This document shows positions 6,321-7,928 of a DNA stretch of 7,928 nt, in pieces. The translations under genes and the position numbers were made by a program. A model generated the notes under the pieces. That model ran no database searches and had not been told where the DNA came from. It was given only the letters and a program-made list of their open reading frames with translations. The DNA is taken from assembly GCA_946886375.1 (NCBI GenBank), contig CAMPIL010000164.1:1-7928 (forward strand). Direction: 5' to 3'. How positions within the stretch are numbered: the stretch's first letter is position 1; each line of letters starts with the position of its first letter. Origin of the DNA: an uncultured Phycisphaerales bacterium (GTDB lineage Bacteria > Planctomycetota > Phycisphaerae > Phycisphaerales > SM1A02).

Positions 6321-6371
6321 AAGTTGATAAATTGAGGTTCAATCTTCTCGGACAATCGCCCGCCACACGCA

Positions 6372-7529
6372 ATGGCCCGCCTGCCCAAGGACATTTCGGA
6401 CTCCACGTTGCGCCTCTTGCTGGCGGATGGCATCGGCCCCGCCACCATGCGCAAACTGCGGGCCCGCTTCGGCAGCGATGAGCGCATCATCGCCGCGAGC
6501 GTGAGCGAGTTGGATGACATCGAAGGAATTGGTCCGGAAACCGCCCGCGATCTGCGCACGGCGATTGAACGGGCCGATCCGGATCGCGAACGCTCAGCGA
6601 TGATCGAGCACGGCACGAGCATGATCATCCATGGCGATGCCGATTACCCCGCGCTGCTGGCTGCGATTCCCGATCCGCCGCTTGCGCTATGGATTCGCGG
6701 CACGCTCAGCGAATCTGATCGGCTTGCAGTGGCCGTGGTGGGCTCGCGGTCGTGTACCGCCTACGGGCGCGAGCAGGCGGGCCGCTTCGCCTGCCTCCTG
6801 GCGCAGGCGGGACTCACGATCGTGTCCGGTGGCGCGGCGGGGGTGGATGGCGAAGCGCATCGCGGGGCGCTGCGGGTCAACGGCCGCACCATCGTCGTGC
6901 AGGGCTGCGGGCTGGCCTCGTGCTATCCGGAAGATCATCACGAATTGTTCAAGCGCGTTGTGGACAGCGGGGCCGGCGCGGTCATCAGCGAATTCAGAAT
7001 GAACACGCCGCCGATTGCGGCCAATTTTCCCAGGCGAAACCGCATCATTTCCGGGCTGAGTCTTGGAGTGCTGGTGATTGAAGCCGCGCTGCGCTCCGGC
7101 GCGCTCATCACGGCACGGCTGGCCGCGGAGGATCACAACCGCGAGGTCATGGCTTTGCCGGGGCGCGTCGATTCGCCGGCGTCGGCCGGCTGCCACAGGG
7201 CCATCAAGGAAGGCTGGGCCGCTCTGGTCACCGATCACGCCGACGTGCTCAACCAATTGGATGCGGCAAGTCAATTGGTGCGCGGCGCACTGGAGACCGC
7301 AGGTCATGAAGACGCTGCAAGCGCGCCAACGCTTTTCGACACCAATCTCACGGCCGGCCAGAAGAGCATTGTGGATGCACTGGTCGAGGCGAACGACGCC
7401 ATGCTCATCGACCACATCGCCGCTCGCACACAACTGCCGATGAGCCAGGTCATGGCCGACCTGACGCTGCTTCAGATTCGTGGCCGCGTCAGGAAAGAGT
7501 GGGACGGCACGGTGCGGCTGAAGCGATGA
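6372..7529 (+). CDS. dprA: DNA-processing protein DprA
   Basis: DprA (Smf) binds incoming single-stranded DNA during natural transformation in the cytoplasm, protects it and loads RecA. The 385-residue product has the complete three-part form. An N-terminal helix-hairpin-helix/SAM-like region covers about 10-70 (GIGPATMRKL and IEGIGPETARDL). The central Rossmann-like DprA domain (about 85-290) shows VGSRSCTAYG, VSGGAAGVDGEAHRGAL, GCGLASCYP, NFPRRNRIISGLS, EAALRSGALITA and ALPGRVDSPASAGCH. A C-terminal winged-helix domain spans about 322-385, ending in QIRGRVRKEWDGTVRLKR. The usual YPxxN position reads YPEDH, a minor variation. The ATG at 6372 has no clear Shine-Dalgarno site but matches the expected domain start. 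It stands alone: no other competence gene is visible. Its stop is 13 nt from the convergent DUF192 stop, and a nested repeat element lies just upstream. Confidence 0.97.
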   Translation: MARLPKDISDSTLRLLLADGIGPATMRKLRARFGSDERIIAASVSELDDIEGIGPETARDLRTAIERADPDRERSAMIEHGTSMIIHGDADYPALLAAIPDPPLALWIRGTLSESDRLAVAVVGSRSCTAYGREQAGRFACLLAQAGLTIVSGGAAGVDGEAHRGALRVNGRTIVVQGCGLASCYPEDHHELFKRVVDSGAGAVISEFRMNTPPIAANFPRRNRIISGLSLGVLVIEAALRSGALITARLAAEDHNREVMALPGRVDSPASAGCHRAIKEGWAALVTDHADVLNQLDAASQLVRGALETAGHEDAASAPTLFDTNLTAGQKSIVDALVEANDAMLIDHIAARTQLPMSQVMADLTLLQIRGRVRKEWDGTVRLKR

Positions 7530-7542
7530 AAAGGCGCTGAAA

Positions 7543-7928
7543 TCACCGTGCCAGTTTCTTCAGCCGCTCAAGGTCCATCACAATCTTTTGTCCCGGCTCG
7601 ATCTTCAGCCGGTTGATCGTTCCTGCCTTGAGTTCGATGGCGAATTGCGCAGGCCACTTGCTGGAATAGCGCGCCAACCGCGCTTCGTACGCGGCTTGAG
7701 ACTCATCATCGCGGCGCGGCAGCGGGGCTTTCATCTTGTGCGTTGAAACGATCTTGCCCTGCGCATCCACGTACAGAATGTCAATGTCGATCAGGCAGTT
7801 CGCCATCCAGAAACTCAGCACGCGCGCCGAAGGATAAATGAAAAGCATGCCGCGGTCAGGCGCGATCTGCGTGCGCCCCATCAGTCCCTTCTCGCGAGTG
7901 CGGTCGTCGGCGGCGACCTCCAGCGTGA
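7543..7928 (-). CDS. DUF192 family protein, N-terminal part beyond the window
   Basis: The frame is open to the right edge, so the start is outside. At least 128 residues are present, ending at a TGA at 7545-7543. The DUF192 pattern is clear: LEVAADDRTREKGLMGR, then PDRGMLFIYP, SFWMANCLIDIDILYVDAQGKIV, and a C-terminal FAIELKAGTINRLKIEPGQKI. An internal ATG at 7881 is not the start, because conserved family sequence lies upstream of it. DUF192 proteins are small beta-barrel domains, often exported, of unknown function. Between the central strand and the last motif there is a charged stretch (KAPLPRRDDESQAAYEARLARY), longer than in the minimal domain. Whether there is a signal peptide cannot be told. 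It converges with dprA across 13 nt with no evident terminator between them. Confidence 0.9.
   Translation of the reverse strand, partial: TLEVAADDRTREKGLMGRTQIAPDRGMLFIYPSARVLSFWMANCLIDIDILYVDAQGKIVSTHKMKAPLPRRDDESQAAYEARLARYSSKWPAQFAIELKAGTINRLKIEPGQKIVMDLERLKKLAR

Larger units (their letters stand above)
5832..6371. other. 540-nt region without a convincing gene between the SGNH hydrolase and dprA
   Basis: The longest frame here (minus, 6206-5919) overlaps repeat arms and has no protein-like pattern. The first half should carry the promoter of the SGNH hydrolase gene. A weak candidate on the minus strand is TTGCAA, 16 nt, then GACAAT, ending about 45 nt before the start codon. The second half, from about 6031 to 6320, is a nested inverted-repeat structure listed separately. 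A perfect 6-bp hairpin AGGACG-GAGCG-CGTCCT lies at 5969-5985 with no T-run. dprA begins 50 nt after the right repeat arm without a clear Shine-Dalgarno site, so its promoter may be in or beside that arm. Confidence 0.5.

Noticed and set aside
6687..7433. 248-residue minus-strand frame opposite dprA
   Set aside because: It is an antisense shadow; the plus strand encodes an unmistakable DprA with all family motifs.

Overview
The window looks like chromosomal DNA of a high-GC member of the Planctomycetota, quite possibly the Phycisphaerae. The lineage call rests on three things: a secreted SGNH hydrolase that ends in a degenerate two-repeat dockerin of the style common in that phylum, a tyrosine recombinase carrying an ICRRHYAAL active-site segment that I associate with planctomycete integrases, and dispersed repeats of the CGCAGATGAACGCG type that I recall from planctomycete genomes. 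It is inferred from gene content only; no marker gene fixes it.

Left part (1-1862, all on the minus strand): an initiator tRNA-fMet with its own sigma70-like promoter and an intrinsic terminator is followed on the same strand by a complete tyrosine integrase. After that comes a short lipoprotein gene with TPR-like sequence that has a promoter and Shine-Dalgarno site but is broken by an apparent 1-nt frameshift. A tRNA 3' end facing an integrase gene is the usual layout at one end of an integrated element, so positions 1 to about 1790 are probably the int-proximal end of an element that continues past the left edge.

Middle (1918-3503): a small PilZ-domain protein (minus) and a two-membrane-segment protein with a long acidic tail (plus) diverge from a short intergenic region. 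The PilZ gene ends in a perfect GC-rich palindrome just upstream of the tRNA promoter.

Right-middle (3504-6371): a 775-residue exported SGNH/GDSL hydrolase with a DNRLRE-like module and a C-terminal dockerin-like module (minus) is followed by 540 bases without a convincing gene. That gap holds a nested inverted-repeat structure: outer arms related to each other in inverted orientation and an inner perfect 13-bp pair. It resembles a small non-autonomous repeat element lying directly upstream of dprA.

Right (6372-7928): a complete dprA (DNA-processing protein for natural transformation) converges with the 3' part of a DUF192 gene that runs off the right edge.

No CRISPR array, toxin-antitoxin pair or clear new defence system is visible. 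The points most worth following are the nested repeat upstream of dprA, the tRNA-fMet/integrase junction with its tandem GGGTACA repeats, and the frameshifted lipoprotein gene.
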